Assembly (NCBI GenBank): GCA_028687035.1
Contig: JAQUAX010000013.1
Location: forward strand, 1 to 64,000
DNA: 64,000 nucleotides
Reading direction: 5' to 3'
DNA from: Dechloromonas sp.
GTDB lineage: Bacteria > Pseudomonadota > Gammaproteobacteria > Burkholderiales > Rhodocyclaceae
Positions 15,384 through 24,582 of this stretch are shown here, piece after piece. The translations under genes were made by a program, and so were the position numbers. The notes below the pieces were generated by a model. It was not told the DNA's origin, made no database searches, and was given only the letters and a program-made list of their open reading frames with translations. Within the stretch, counting starts at the first letter, position 1, and each line of letters opens with the position of its first letter.

Positions 15384-17465
15384 ATGACTCGGGATATCGC
15401 TGCCGGTCCGTTCGCCGACCTCTGGCCGGTACACCGCCTGGCGGAACGCGTCCGCTTCCGCTACCGCCCAGGCCAGACGATCGACCCGATCGGCACGGCA
15501 CGGGCGGTCCGCAACCTGCCGGGGGTGGTCGACGCCAGACTGAATCCGCTCGCCCGGTCGCTCACCGTCGAGTTCGATCCGGCCGAAACCGACTGCGCTG
15601 CGTTGCGCACGGCGCTGCTGGCGCTGGACCTCGCGGGCGATCGGCCGGCACGCGGCGGCCCGGCCCATCACGACGGCCTGAGTGGCGTCGCGAGCAGCGC
15701 CCTGCTCCTGCTCGGTCGGCGTCTCGTACCGTCCAGACTGATGCTGCCGGCGACCTTGGCCGTCGCCTGGCCGGTTTTCGCCGCAGCGCTCGACGACTTG
15801 CGTGACGAAGGCATCACCTCGCACGTCCTCGAAGCGCTGGCGGTGGCGATCTCCGCGGCGCGCCGCGATTTTACCGCGGCCAATGCCACCAGCTTCATGC
15901 TCGCCCTGGGCGAATACCTCGAACAATCGATCGCCCGCCGCTCCGACGAATTGCTGCGGGAACTGCTCCGGCCGGATACCGGCCGGGTCTGGGTCGAAAT
16001 CGACGGCCGGGAGCAGCAGATCGCCAGCGCCGCCGTCACCGTCGGCATGACCGTCGTCGTCGCCGCCGGTGCGACGGTCCCGGTCGACGGCACGGTACTC
16101 GGCGGCGAAGCGACCCTCAACGAAACGGCAATGACCGGCGAAAGCCGGCCGGTCGCCCGCCGGCGGGGCGACAAGGTACTTTCCGGCACCCTAGTCGAAG
16201 AAGGACGCCTGCGCATCTATGCCGAACACGTCGGCCGCAACACCGCCGCCGCCCGCATCGCCGACTACGTCGAGCGCTCGCTGGCGGCCAAGAGCGAATC
16301 CCAACTGGACGCTTCCCGCCTCGCCGACGGACTGGTCCCGGCGGTCCTCGGGCTCGCCGCCGCGACCTGGCTGCTCAGCGGCGACTGGCAGCGCGCCACC
16401 GCCGTCCTGCAGGCCGACTACTCCTGCGCCCTCAAGCTGGCGACGCCGGTCGCCTTCAAGTCCGCGATGCACCGGGCCGGGACCGAGGGCATCCTGTTCA
16501 AGGGCGGCGACGTCGTCGAACGCCTGGCCGAGGCCGATACCTTCGTTTTCGACAAGACCGGTACCTTGACCACCGGGCGACTCGCCGTCACCGACGCCCT
16601 CGCCTTCGACCCGGACTATTCGCCGACGGACATCATCGATCTGGCCGCCTCGGTCGAGGAACACTATTTCCATCCCCTGGCCCTGGCCGTCGTCGATGCC
16701 GCGAGAAAACATCAGGGGCGGCATTTCGACCACAAGGAAGTCGAATTCATCGCCGCCCACGGCGTCGCCAGCGTCGTCGACGGCCAGCGCATCGTCGTCG
16801 GTTCGCGGCATTTCGTCGAAGAGGACGAGGGCGTTCCCGTCGGCCGTCACCGGCGCCGGCTGCAGGCCTTGTATCGCCAGGGGAAAACCCTGTTGTACAT
16901 CGGTTTCGGCGGCCGCCTGCTCGGTGTCATCGCACTCAAGGACCAGCTTCGGCCCGGTTGCCGCGCCACGCTGGAACGACTGCGCAGCCTCGGCGTCAGG
17001 CGCCTGGTGATGCTGACCGGCGACCATCGCGAACAGGCGGCCGAACTGGCGCGGGAACTCGGCATCGACGAATTCCACGCCGAACTCCTGCCCCAGGACA
17101 AGGCGCAGCGGGTGGCCGGACTGAAGGCAGCCGGCGCCCGCATCGCCTTCGTCGGCGACGGGATCAACGATGCCCCGGCCCTGGCCGGAGCCCACGTCGG
17201 CATCGCGATGCAGAACGGCGCCGACATCGCCCGCCTGACCGCCGACGTCGCCCTCCTCGAAGACGATATCGAACGGGTCGCCCAAGCCAAGAGGCTGGCG
17301 CTGGCGACCATGCGCCGAATCGACCACAACTTCCGCCTGACCATCGCCGCCAATACCGGCATCCTGGCCGCCGCCGCCAGCGGCAAGCTGTCGCCCGTCG
17401 CGTCCAGCGTCGCGCACAACGGCAGCACCATCGCCATCCTGCTCAACGCGTTGCGCAGCGCCTGA
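15384..17465 (+). CDS. fezB: P1B-6-type metal ATPase, ferrosome FezB-like
   Basis: A 693-residue heavy-metal P-type ATPase. It has a Cys-less HMA-like N-domain (residues 14-80, beginning VHRLAERVRFRYR), TGES (about 251-254), SCA (347-349) in place of the CPC metal site of copper pumps, phosphorylation motif DKTGT (D390), HP (430-431) and GDGIND (592-597). Loss of CxxC and CPC together with SCA is what I know of the P1B-6 subgroup, whose members (FezB) load iron into ferrosomes. Operon partners upstream carry the same Arg-rich motif. Fe2+ as cargo is inferred from subgroup and context. ATG 15384 was chosen because it precedes the conserved domain and follows the previous stop. Confidence 0.8.
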   Translation: MTRDIAAGPFADLWPVHRLAERVRFRYRPGQTIDPIGTARAVRNLPGVVDARLNPLARSLTVEFDPAETDCAALRTALLALDLAGDRPARGGPAHHDGLSGVASSALLLLGRRLVPSRLMLPATLAVAWPVFAAALDDLRDEGITSHVLEALAVAISAARRDFTAANATSFMLALGEYLEQSIARRSDELLRELLRPDTGRVWVEIDGREQQIASAAVTVGMTVVVAAGATVPVDGTVLGGEATLNETAMTGESRPVARRRGDKVLSGTLVEEGRLRIYAEHVGRNTAAARIADYVERSLAAKSESQLDASRLADGLVPAVLGLAAATWLLSGDWQRATAVLQADYSCALKLATPVAFKSAMHRAGTEGILFKGGDVVERLAEADTFVFDKTGTLTTGRLAVTDALAFDPDYSPTDIIDLAASVEEHYFHPLALAVVDAARKHQGRHFDHKEVEFIAAHGVASVVDGQRIVVGSRHFVEEDEGVPVGRHRRRLQALYRQGKTLLYIGFGGRLLGVIALKDQLRPGCRATLERLRSLGVRRLVMLTGDHREQAAELARELGIDEFHAELLPQDKAQRVAGLKAAGARIAFVGDGINDAPALAGAHVGIAMQNGADIARLTADVALLEDDIERVAQAKRLALATMRRIDHNFRLTIAANTGILAAAASGKLSPVASSVAHNGSTIAILLNALRSA

Positions 17466-17552
17466 CACCGCCGCGGCTTTCCGTGGCGGCGCCGGACCGC
17501 GCCATCGCCGAATCGGATACACCCGGGAATGATCGCAAGCAAGAATCTAGTT

Positions 17553-17571
17553 GACAATCATTCTCATTACT
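17553..17571. promoter_or_regulatory. Fur-box-like operator ahead of hemP
   Basis: GACAATCATTCTCATTACT matches the Fur consensus half-sites (compare GATAATGATTCTCATTATC). It lies 41 bases before hemP and should control the hemP-tonB-exbBD-receptor-feoBA block. Confidence 0.8.
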
Positions 17572-17611
17572 GTAAGATGGCACACAACGAACACGGTTAT
17601 TACCGCCCACC

Positions 17612-17788
17612 ATGATGAACAGCCCCAGCAAACCCCACCCCTCGCCGAGCGCCCAGCCCCCCTCTCCGAAGATCCGGCTGGACAGCAGCCAGTTGCTGCG
17701 CGGTGCCTCGGTCGTCGAAATCGAACATGCCGGCCAGTGCTACCAGCTCCGCGTCACGCGCGAAAACAAGCTGATCCTGACCAAGTAA
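17612..17788 (+). CDS. hemP: Hemin uptake protein HemP
   Basis: A 58-residue protein. The C-terminal half holds the HemP signature: SSQLLRG, VEIEHAG, YQLRVTR, and a final KLILTK. HemP/HmuP proteins are small factors needed for or co-regulated with heme receptor expression in proteobacteria. Two adjacent ATGs (17612, 17615) are possible. It is the first gene behind the Fur-like box and supports heme as a substrate of this island. Confidence 0.88.
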   Translation: MMNSPSKPHPSPSAQPPSPKIRLDSSQLLRGASVVEIEHAGQCYQLRVTRENKLILTK

Positions 17789-17894
17789 CGATCTCCGTTG
17801 TCAATCTCTCGTTCCCGCAGCCAGCAAGCCAACCGCAAGCAAGCCATGGGTTTTTTGCCGGCGCCCGGACGATAACGCCTGAATAGACGAGCGC

Positions 17895-18533
17895 ATGAGT
17901 TACGCCCTTTACCGTCCTTCCGCCACCCGGCGCGGCAGCCTGTTCGCCATCGTGATCGGCGCCCACGTCGGCGTCGCGCTGCTGGTTTTCGCGGCGCGCA
18001 CCGTCGTTCCGCAGATCGCCGAAATCCCGCTGGTCGTCGATCTACTGCAACCGGCCCAGCCCGAAACGCCGCCCCAAGCCAAACCCTTGCCGGTCAGCAA
18101 ATCGCGGCCGGAAACGCCGCGTCCGGCAGCGAAGGCGCCAGCGCCGACGCTGGAGGCGACGACCAGCAACCAGCCCGCCCCCAGCGCGCCCCTCGCCGCG
18201 CCGCCCGAAACCAAGCCGGCGCCGCCTGCCGCACCGGCGGCCGAGGCGGTCAGCCAGGCCCGCTTCGACGCCGATTACCTCAAGAACCCGGCGCCGCCCT
18301 ACCCGCCGCTGTCCCGCCGCATGGGCGAGGAAGGCAAGGTCGTGCTGCGCGTCTCGGTGACGCCCCAGGGCAACGCCGACCACATCGAAATCCGGACTTC
18401 CTCGGGCAGCGAGCGCCTCGACCAATCGGCGCTGAAGACGGTCCGCAACTGGAAATTCATCCCGGCCAAGCGCGGCGACGCCGCCGTCCAGAGCTGGGTA
18501 CTGGTTCCCATCATTTTCAAATTGGAGCAATGA
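17895..18533 (+). CDS. tonB: TonB energy-transducing protein
   Basis: A 212-residue TonB: short cytoplasmic N-terminus, one membrane anchor (LFAIVIGAHVGVALLVFAA, residues 16-34), a long Pro/Ala-rich periplasmic spacer (about 55-115), and a C-terminal domain with YPPLSRRMGEEGKVVLRVSV and the terminal strand SWVLVPIIFKLEQ. It links ExbB/ExbD to outer-membrane receptors. Its stop overlaps exbB by ATGA. Confidence 0.92.
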   Translation: MSYALYRPSATRRGSLFAIVIGAHVGVALLVFAARTVVPQIAEIPLVVDLLQPAQPETPPQAKPLPVSKSRPETPRPAAKAPAPTLEATTSNQPAPSAPLAAPPETKPAPPAAPAAEAVSQARFDADYLKNPAPPYPPLSRRMGEEGKVVLRVSVTPQGNADHIEIRTSSGSERLDQSALKTVRNWKFIPAKRGDAAVQSWVLVPIIFKLEQ

Positions 18534-19282
18534 GCATGCAGGAAACCGCACACGACAACGCCTTCGGCTTCGCCCACCTGTGGGCCGCCGGCGACACCGT
18601 CTCGCACACCGTCGCCATCGTCCTGGCATTGATGTCGATCGCCAGCTGGTATCTGATTCTGGCCAAGACCTGGGACTGGTTCCGCGCCCGCCGCGCGGCC
18701 CGTGCCGTTCCCGCCTTCTGGTCGGCGAGCAGCGTCGGCGAAGGCCTGCAACGACTGAGCGAGGCCGGCGAGGACAGTCCCTACGCCCAGCTCGCCGCCC
18801 AGGCCAACTGCTGCAACAACGATTGCGAAGCGGCCAGCAGCCGCCTCGCCTCCCGTTTCGACCCGGCCGAACAGATGGAACGGGCGCTTCGCCACCATCT
18901 CTCTAGCACGCAGGCGAGCATGGAAAACGGCCTGACCCTGCTTGCGACGACTGGCGCCACCGCGCCCTTCGTCGGCCTGTTCGGCACCGTCTGGGGCATC
19001 TACCACGCGCTGGTAGCGATCGGCATTTCCGGCCAAGCGGCGCTCGAGAAGGTCGCCGGCCCGGTCGGCGAGGCGCTGATCATGACCGCCGCCGGCCTCG
19101 CCGTCGCACTGCCCGCGGTTTTCGCCTACAACGCTTTCACCCGCGCCAACCGTGTGGTTCTCGCCGACCTCGACGCCTTCGCGCACGACCTGCACGCCTT
19201 CTTCACGGTCGGCAAGCCGTTCGCCGCGAACAGCGCCCAGATTCACCCGATGCGCGCCCGGGCCGCGACGGAGGCCGCATAA
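18530..19282 (+). CDS. exbB: ExbB proton-channel subunit
   Basis: A 250-residue MotA/TolQ/ExbB-family protein with three membrane helices; the TM2-TM3 region contains GLTLLATTGATAPFVGLFGTVWG split over residues 130-152 and GEALIMTAAGLAVALPAVFAYN. With ExbD it uses proton-motive force to drive TonB. ATG 18530 overlaps the tonB stop, and exbD follows after one base. Confidence 0.92.
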   Translation: MSMQETAHDNAFGFAHLWAAGDTVSHTVAIVLALMSIASWYLILAKTWDWFRARRAARAVPAFWSASSVGEGLQRLSEAGEDSPYAQLAAQANCCNNDCEAASSRLASRFDPAEQMERALRHHLSSTQASMENGLTLLATTGATAPFVGLFGTVWGIYHALVAIGISGQAALEKVAGPVGEALIMTAAGLAVALPAVFAYNAFTRANRVVLADLDAFAHDLHAFFTVGKPFAANSAQIHPMRARAATEAA

Positions 19283-19283
19283 C

Positions 19284-19709
19284 ATGGCGATGGGCTCCTT
19301 CAACTCGCCGGGCAGCCAGATGCCGACGGCCGAGATCAACATGACGCCGCTGGTCGACGTGATGCTGGTGCTGTTGATCATCTTCATCATCACCGCACCG
19401 CTGATGACCCATTCGGTCAAGGTCGAGCTGCCGCGCGCCTCGAGCGTGCCGACGCCGGAAAAACCGATGACGCTGCAGGTCGCGATCGACGCCGACAATC
19501 GCGTCTACATCGGCAGCGAGGCGGTTGGGCACGACGCGCTGGAAAGCCGTTTCCGCGCCGCGGTGGACCGCGACGCGAACGTCGAAATGCACCTCAAGGC
19601 CGACCGCGCGACGCGCTACGAGGCAGTCGCCGAAACGATGAGCGCGGCCCGCCGGGCCGGTCTGAGCAAGATCGGCTTCGTCACCCAGCCGAGCGACGCC
19701 GGCCGCTGA
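19284..19709 (+). CDS. exbD: ExbD subunit
   Basis: A 141-residue ExbD with the signature INMTPLVDVMLVLLIIFIIT (residues 19-38), including the functional membrane Asp, followed by a periplasmic domain. It completes the TonB-ExbB-ExbD complex and sits 53 bases before the receptor gene. Confidence 0.92.
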   Translation: MAMGSFNSPGSQMPTAEINMTPLVDVMLVLLIIFIITAPLMTHSVKVELPRASSVPTPEKPMTLQVAIDADNRVYIGSEAVGHDALESRFRAAVDRDANVEMHLKADRATRYEAVAETMSAARRAGLSKIGFVTQPSDAGR

Positions 19710-19762
19710 ACCAGGCTGCCGTCAGGGGGCGGCGGCACCACCAAACCCAGGGAGAAAAACAC

Positions 19763-21880
19763 ATGAAAGAGATGCGCCTGAAGCCGCTGATCGCGGCCCT
19801 CGGCCTCGCCTGCGCCGGCCCTGTGCTGGCCGACAAGGAACTCGGCGAAATCACCGTCAGCAGCGGCAAGTCGGTCGGCTCCAAGCCGGTGCTGCGCGAC
19901 GAGATCATCGCCACCGAATCGCTCGGCGCCCGCGAGCTCGAAAAGACCGGCGCGACCATGCTGACCGAGGCGCTCGACAAGCGTCCGGGCATTTCGACCC
20001 AGGTCGAATGCTCGATCTGCAACGTCCGCAACGTCGTCCTCAACAACCTGCCCGGCCGCTACACGACGCTGCTGATCGATGGCATTCCGATCTTCTCGTC
20101 GGTGTCCACCGCCTACGGGCTGGACAGCGTCAGCCTGGGCGGCGTCGACCGCATCGACATCTCGCGCGGCGCCGGCACCAGCCTGATCGCCCCCGAAGCG
20201 CTGGCCGGCTCGGTCAATATCGTGACCCGCCGGCCGACCCGCGACGAGTTCATGGCCAACCAGCAATTCGGCAGCTACGGCCAATGGAGCACCGACCTGT
20301 TCGGCGCCAAGACCTTCGCCGGCGGCGCCCTGACCGCCAACTTCAACCACAACCAGCACAACACGGTGGACGGCGACGGCAACGGCGTTTCCGAATACAC
20401 CGGCTTCAAGCGCAATCTCGGCGGCATCGGCTTCTTCCTCGACGACGTCGGCGGCTTCAAGCTCAAGGGCCGCTTCGACAGCGTCGACGAGAAGCGCATG
20501 GGCGGCGCGATGGGCCGCAACTACGCCGCGGTCAAGGCCGATCTCTCGGGCAATCCCTTCGACTGGCGCCGCGGCCAGAACGGTTCGCCGTCGGCCGCCG
20601 GCTGGTACGCCCACGATGCCGGCAGCGTGCTCCCCTATGACGGCGGCCTCGGTGGCATGTCCGAAATCATCTTCACCGACCGCAAGCAGTTCGTCGCCAG
20701 CGCCACCCGCAAGCTCGGCGAAGGCAGCATGCGCTTCGCCGTCGGCGCCGCCCGGCACAAGCAGGATTCCTTCTACGAAGGCTCAATCTACAAGGCGGAC
20801 CAGACGCAGTACTACCTGGAGGCCAGCGTCCAACAACCGTTCGGCGCAACGCTGGTGACCGCCGGTCTGAATTACCGTTACGAGGACCTGAAAAGCACCG
20901 GCTTCTCGTTCTCCAACGGCGTTCCCAACGACGGCATCGACAACTACGCCTACCGGACGCCCGGCATTTTCCTGCAAGCCTACCGCGCCCTGCTGGACGG
21001 CGTCGTCGAACTCAACGGCTCGATCCGCTACGACGACCACAACGTGTTCGGCGGCATCACCAGCCCGCGCCTGAACGTGCTGTGGAACCACGACCACGAG
21101 TTCAACAGCCGGTTCGCGGTCGGTCGCGGCTTCCGCGCGCCGACCTCGTTCTTCGAGCAGGACCACGGCATCCTCGACGACGTCGCGATCGTCCGCAACA
21201 TCAAGAAAGCCGAGATTTCCGACAATGCGTCGTACGCGCTGTCCCATGCCGGCGACCGGCTGGCCTGGGTTGCCTCGCTGAATTACAACAGGATTTCCAA
21301 CATGGCGCTGCTGGCACCGGGATCCGCAGGCGACGCCTACGGCTACCCGGGCGAGACGGTGACCGTGTTCACCTCGGCCCAGCAGCCGGTCACCGTCGTC
21401 GGCGGCGACCTGACGGCAACCTACAAGCTGACCCCGCAACTCGAGGCCACCGTCGCGCTGGAACGGTTCAGTTACCGTTTCTCCGAACCCGGCACGCTTG
21501 CCTTTGCCCGCCCGGAAACCCGCGCCTACCTGCGTCTCGATTACGAGAGCGGCCCCTGGTCCGGCATGCTGCGCGGCACCTGGACCGGCCCGATGGATCT
21601 CGCCAGGTTCTACGACTACGCCAACAACCCGCGCTACAACTTCGACGGCACGCCGAAGATGGACAAGAGCCCGGCTTACTGGGTCGTCGACCTGCGCGGC
21701 GAATACCGCCTCGACAAGCAATGGGCGCTCTATCTCGGCGCCGACAACCTGCTCGACTTCAAGCAGTCGGACAAGGAAAGCATGCTGTGGGTCGACAGCG
21801 CCGGCAACATCGACGTTACGCAAATATGGGGCCCGAACCGTGGGCGCTTCATCTACGGCGGCGTAAAATTCACGCTGTGA
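19763..21880 (+). CDS. TonB-dependent receptor with CxxC in the plug
   Basis: A 705-residue receptor with GGGAGAAA before its ATG, a signal peptide (to VLA-DKE), a plug (about 35-160) and a barrel with terminal FTL. The plug contains VECSICNVRNV, a CxxC pair immediately before NLPGRYTTLLIDG; such a thiol pair is unusual for a plug and could bind metal or be redox active. The next gene is a thioredoxin-like protein and then feoB, both coupled by GTGA overlaps, so this receptor is tied to iron import. Ligand unknown; heme, a ferric chelate or another metal are candidates. Confidence 0.85.
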   Translation: MKEMRLKPLIAALGLACAGPVLADKELGEITVSSGKSVGSKPVLRDEIIATESLGARELEKTGATMLTEALDKRPGISTQVECSICNVRNVVLNNLPGRYTTLLIDGIPIFSSVSTAYGLDSVSLGGVDRIDISRGAGTSLIAPEALAGSVNIVTRRPTRDEFMANQQFGSYGQWSTDLFGAKTFAGGALTANFNHNQHNTVDGDGNGVSEYTGFKRNLGGIGFFLDDVGGFKLKGRFDSVDEKRMGGAMGRNYAAVKADLSGNPFDWRRGQNGSPSAAGWYAHDAGSVLPYDGGLGGMSEIIFTDRKQFVASATRKLGEGSMRFAVGAARHKQDSFYEGSIYKADQTQYYLEASVQQPFGATLVTAGLNYRYEDLKSTGFSFSNGVPNDGIDNYAYRTPGIFLQAYRALLDGVVELNGSIRYDDHNVFGGITSPRLNVLWNHDHEFNSRFAVGRGFRAPTSFFEQDHGILDDVAIVRNIKKAEISDNASYALSHAGDRLAWVASLNYNRISNMALLAPGSAGDAYGYPGETVTVFTSAQQPVTVVGGDLTATYKLTPQLEATVALERFSYRFSEPGTLAFARPETRAYLRLDYESGPWSGMLRGTWTGPMDLARFYDYANNPRYNFDGTPKMDKSPAYWVVDLRGEYRLDKQWALYLGADNLLDFKQSDKESMLWVDSAGNIDVTQIWGPNRGRFIYGGVKFTL

Positions 21881-22389
21881 CCTTCGCCCGCTCCATCCTC
21901 GCCAGCAGCCTCGCCCTCTCGGCGGGGCTTTTCGCGTCCGGGGCCGGCCGGGCCGGCGAGTCCGGTCTCGATTTCGAACTGTCCGACGGCAGCCGTTTCA
22001 TCCGGCTCTCCGAACTCCCGGCCCGGACCACCGTCGTCAATTTCTGGCGCAGCGACTGCCCGCCCTGCCGACGCGAGATGCCGGCGCTCGCCGCCGCCGC
22101 CCGCCGCGGCACGGCCCGCGTGGTTGCCGTCGCGCTGCAGCGCCCGGCCGAAACGCAGGCCGCCCCCGACGCAGTGCGCGCTGCGCTGAATCCGCCGCTG
22201 CTCTCGCTGCACGGCCCGGGCGAGCCGCGCGGCCTGCTCGCCCGCTTCGGCGACCCGGCGCTCAGCCTCCCCCATACTGTCGTGCTCGATGCCCGGCGCC
22301 GGCCCTGCGCCCGGCGCAGCGGCGAAATCGACGCCGCCTGGCTGGATGCCGCCATCGCCCGCTGCAGCGCTTCTCAGGATCCATCGTGA
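21877..22389 (+). CDS. TlpA-like thioredoxin-fold protein
   Basis: A 170-residue exported thioredoxin-fold protein starting at GTG 21877, which overlaps the receptor stop. It has a signal peptide (to about GRA-GES) and the redox motif CPPC in NFWRSDCPPCRREMPAL (about residues 54-57). TlpA/ResA proteins reduce periplasmic disulfides. Placed between a CxxC receptor and feoB, it may keep the receptor or ferric iron reduced; this is inference. A GTGA overlap joins it to feoB. Confidence 0.8.
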   Translation: MTFARSILASSLALSAGLFASGAGRAGESGLDFELSDGSRFIRLSELPARTTVVNFWRSDCPPCRREMPALAAAARRGTARVVAVALQRPAETQAAPDAVRAALNPPLLSLHGPGEPRGLLARFGDPALSLPHTVVLDARRRPCARRSGEIDAAWLDAAIARCSASQDPS

Positions 22390-24320
22390 ACCAAGCCAAC
22401 GCCATCCTGCTGGTCGGCCATCCGAACGTCGGCAAGTCCGTCCTCTTCCACCGCCTGACCGGCGCCTACGTCAATGTCTCCAACTATCCGGGGACGACCG
22501 TCGAAGTGACCCGGGCCGGCACCCGCTTCGACCGCGACGCGGTGCTGCTCGACACGCCGGGCGTGCTGGCGCTGCCGTCGCGCAGCGACGACGAGCGGGC
22601 GACGATGCGGGCGCTGCTCAACGAGGATACGCGCTGCCTGGTCCAGGTCGGCGACGCCAAGAACCTGCGCCGGACGCTGACGCTGACCGCGCTGCTCGCC
22701 GAACTCGGCCTGCCGATGGTGCTGGCGCTGAACATGCACGACGAGGCGGCGGCGCGCGGCGTCACCGTCGATATCCCGGCGCTCGCCGAGGAACTCGGCA
22801 TCCCGGTGCTGGCCACCGTGGCGACCGGCGGCGAAGGCATCGGCGAACTGACCTCCAGCCTGGCCGAAGCCCGGCCGCCCGAGGCGATGCTGCGCTACGA
22901 CGCCGACATCGAGGCCGACATCGCCGATGCCGCCGCCGAGATCGCCCGCGTCGCGCCGCACCCGCGGCTGGCCGCGCGCGGCCTGGCCATCCTCTACCTC
23001 GGCGGCGATCCGGAAGTCGCCGGCTGGCTCGAACAGACCGCCGGCGCCGGCTGGGCCGGCCTGGAAAACCGGCGCCGCGCCGCCGTCGACCGCGCCGAGG
23101 GCGACCTGCCGACGCTGCTCGCCCGCGAGCGCACCGAGGCGGCCGACGCGCTGGCCGGCAGCGTGATCCAGCGCGCGGTCCGCAGCAGCCCGCTGCTGTC
23201 GCAGCGCATCGGCCAGGCCGTCGTCCATCCGCTGTGGGGCATCCCGATCCTGCTCGGCGTGCTGTTCGCCGTCTATGAATTCGTCGGCGTGTTCGGCGCG
23301 ACGACGCTGGTCGGCCTGCTCGAGGAAGACCTGTTCGAAGGCGTGCTGAACCCGGCCGTCACCGGCTTCGTGCAGTCCGCGGTCGACCTGCCCTGGCTGG
23401 CCGATCTGCTGGTCGGCCCCTACGGCCTGTGGACGATGGGCATGACCTACGCGCTGGCGCTGATCTTCCCGATCGTCACCACCTTCTTCTTCGCCTTCGG
23501 CGTGCTCGAGGATTCGGGCTACCTGCCGCGCCTGACCGTGATCGCCAACCGGCTGTTCGCGACGATCGGCCTGAACGGCCGCGCCGTGCTGCCGATGGTG
23601 CTCGGCCTGGGCTGCGTGACGATGGCGACGCTGACCACGCGCATCCTGCATTCGCCGCGCGAACGCCTGATCACCATCTTCCTGCTTGCGCTGGCCATTC
23701 CGTGCTCGGCGCAGCTCGGCGTCGTGCTCGGCATGCTCGGCGGCGTCTCCTTCACCGCGGTGCTGGTCTGGGCGCTGGCCATGGTCGGCGTGCTGCTGCT
23801 GTCCGGCTTCCTCGCCGCCAGGCTGATCCCCGGCCGGCGCATCCCGCTGGTCACCGAGTTGCCGCCGATGCGCCTGCCCATCCTCGGCAACGTGCTGAAG
23901 AAGACCGGCGGCCGGCTGAAGTGGTACCTGATCGAGGTCATCCCGCTGTTCCTGCTCGGCACCTTCATCATGTACGCGCTGGACAGGAGCGGCGCGCTGC
24001 CGGCCATCATCCGCGCCGGCGAACCGCTGGTCTCCGGCTGGCTCGGCCTGCCGCCGGAAGCTTCGGCGGCCTTCGTCATGGGTTTCCTGCGCCGCGACTT
24101 CGGCGCCACCGGGCTGTTCGCGATGGCCCACAGCCTGAGCCCGATCCAGGCGGTGGTCGGAATGATCACGATCACGCTGTTCATTCCCTGCTTCGCCAGC
24201 CTGATGATGATGGTCAAGGAACAGGGCAGCAAGGTCGCGCTCGGCATGGTCGCGCTGATCGTTCCGTTCGCCTTCCTGGTCGGCGGCCTGTTCAACCACC
24301 TGCTGCGCCTCGTCTGGTAA
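22386..24320 (+). CDS. feoB: Ferrous iron transporter FeoB
   Basis: A 644-residue FeoB: N-terminal G domain with GHPNVGKS (11-18) and DTPG (about 56-59), a helical GDI region, then a multi-helix membrane permease with two Gate-type segments (LPRLTVIANRLF and LGLGCVTMATLTTRIL near 385-425). It imports Fe2+ across the inner membrane. It is somewhat shorter than E. coli FeoB (773). GTG 22386 is supported by the GTGA overlap with the thioredoxin-like gene. feoA follows after four bases. Confidence 0.93.
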   Translation: MNQANAILLVGHPNVGKSVLFHRLTGAYVNVSNYPGTTVEVTRAGTRFDRDAVLLDTPGVLALPSRSDDERATMRALLNEDTRCLVQVGDAKNLRRTLTLTALLAELGLPMVLALNMHDEAAARGVTVDIPALAEELGIPVLATVATGGEGIGELTSSLAEARPPEAMLRYDADIEADIADAAAEIARVAPHPRLAARGLAILYLGGDPEVAGWLEQTAGAGWAGLENRRRAAVDRAEGDLPTLLARERTEAADALAGSVIQRAVRSSPLLSQRIGQAVVHPLWGIPILLGVLFAVYEFVGVFGATTLVGLLEEDLFEGVLNPAVTGFVQSAVDLPWLADLLVGPYGLWTMGMTYALALIFPIVTTFFFAFGVLEDSGYLPRLTVIANRLFATIGLNGRAVLPMVLGLGCVTMATLTTRILHSPRERLITIFLLALAIPCSAQLGVVLGMLGGVSFTAVLVWALAMVGVLLLSGFLAARLIPGRRIPLVTELPPMRLPILGNVLKKTGGRLKWYLIEVIPLFLLGTFIMYALDRSGALPAIIRAGEPLVSGWLGLPPEASAAFVMGFLRRDFGATGLFAMAHSLSPIQAVVGMITITLFIPCFASLMMMVKEQGSKVALGMVALIVPFAFLVGGLFNHLLRLVW

Positions 24321-24324
24321 GCCC

Positions 24325-24582
24325 ATGAGTCCGAAACACGAAGCCCGCCTGCCCCTCGCCTTCATCCCGCCCGGCGAGGAAGTCCGACTCGCCGCGCTCG
24401 GCGACGGCATCGACCCGGCCCAGCGCGAGCAGCTGACCGCCTACGGCCTGGCCGAGAACCGCCCGCTGCGCGTGCTGCAGCAGCGGCCGATGACGGTGAT
24501 CCTGGCCGACGAGGTCGAACTGGCGCTCGAACACGCGGTCGCCCGCCACATCTGGGTCGAACGCGACAAAACGCCGGCGTAA
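24325..24582 (+). CDS. feoA: FeoA, second copy
   Basis: An 85-residue FeoA protein, the usual cytoplasmic partner of FeoB, ending the 17612-24582 operon. It is closely related to the copy at 12427 (both contain [20 protein letters not shown]). Confidence 0.88.
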   Translation: MSPKHEARLPLAFIPPGEEVRLAALGDGIDPAQREQLTAYGLAENRPLRVLQQRPMTVILADEVELALEHAVARHIWVERDKTPA

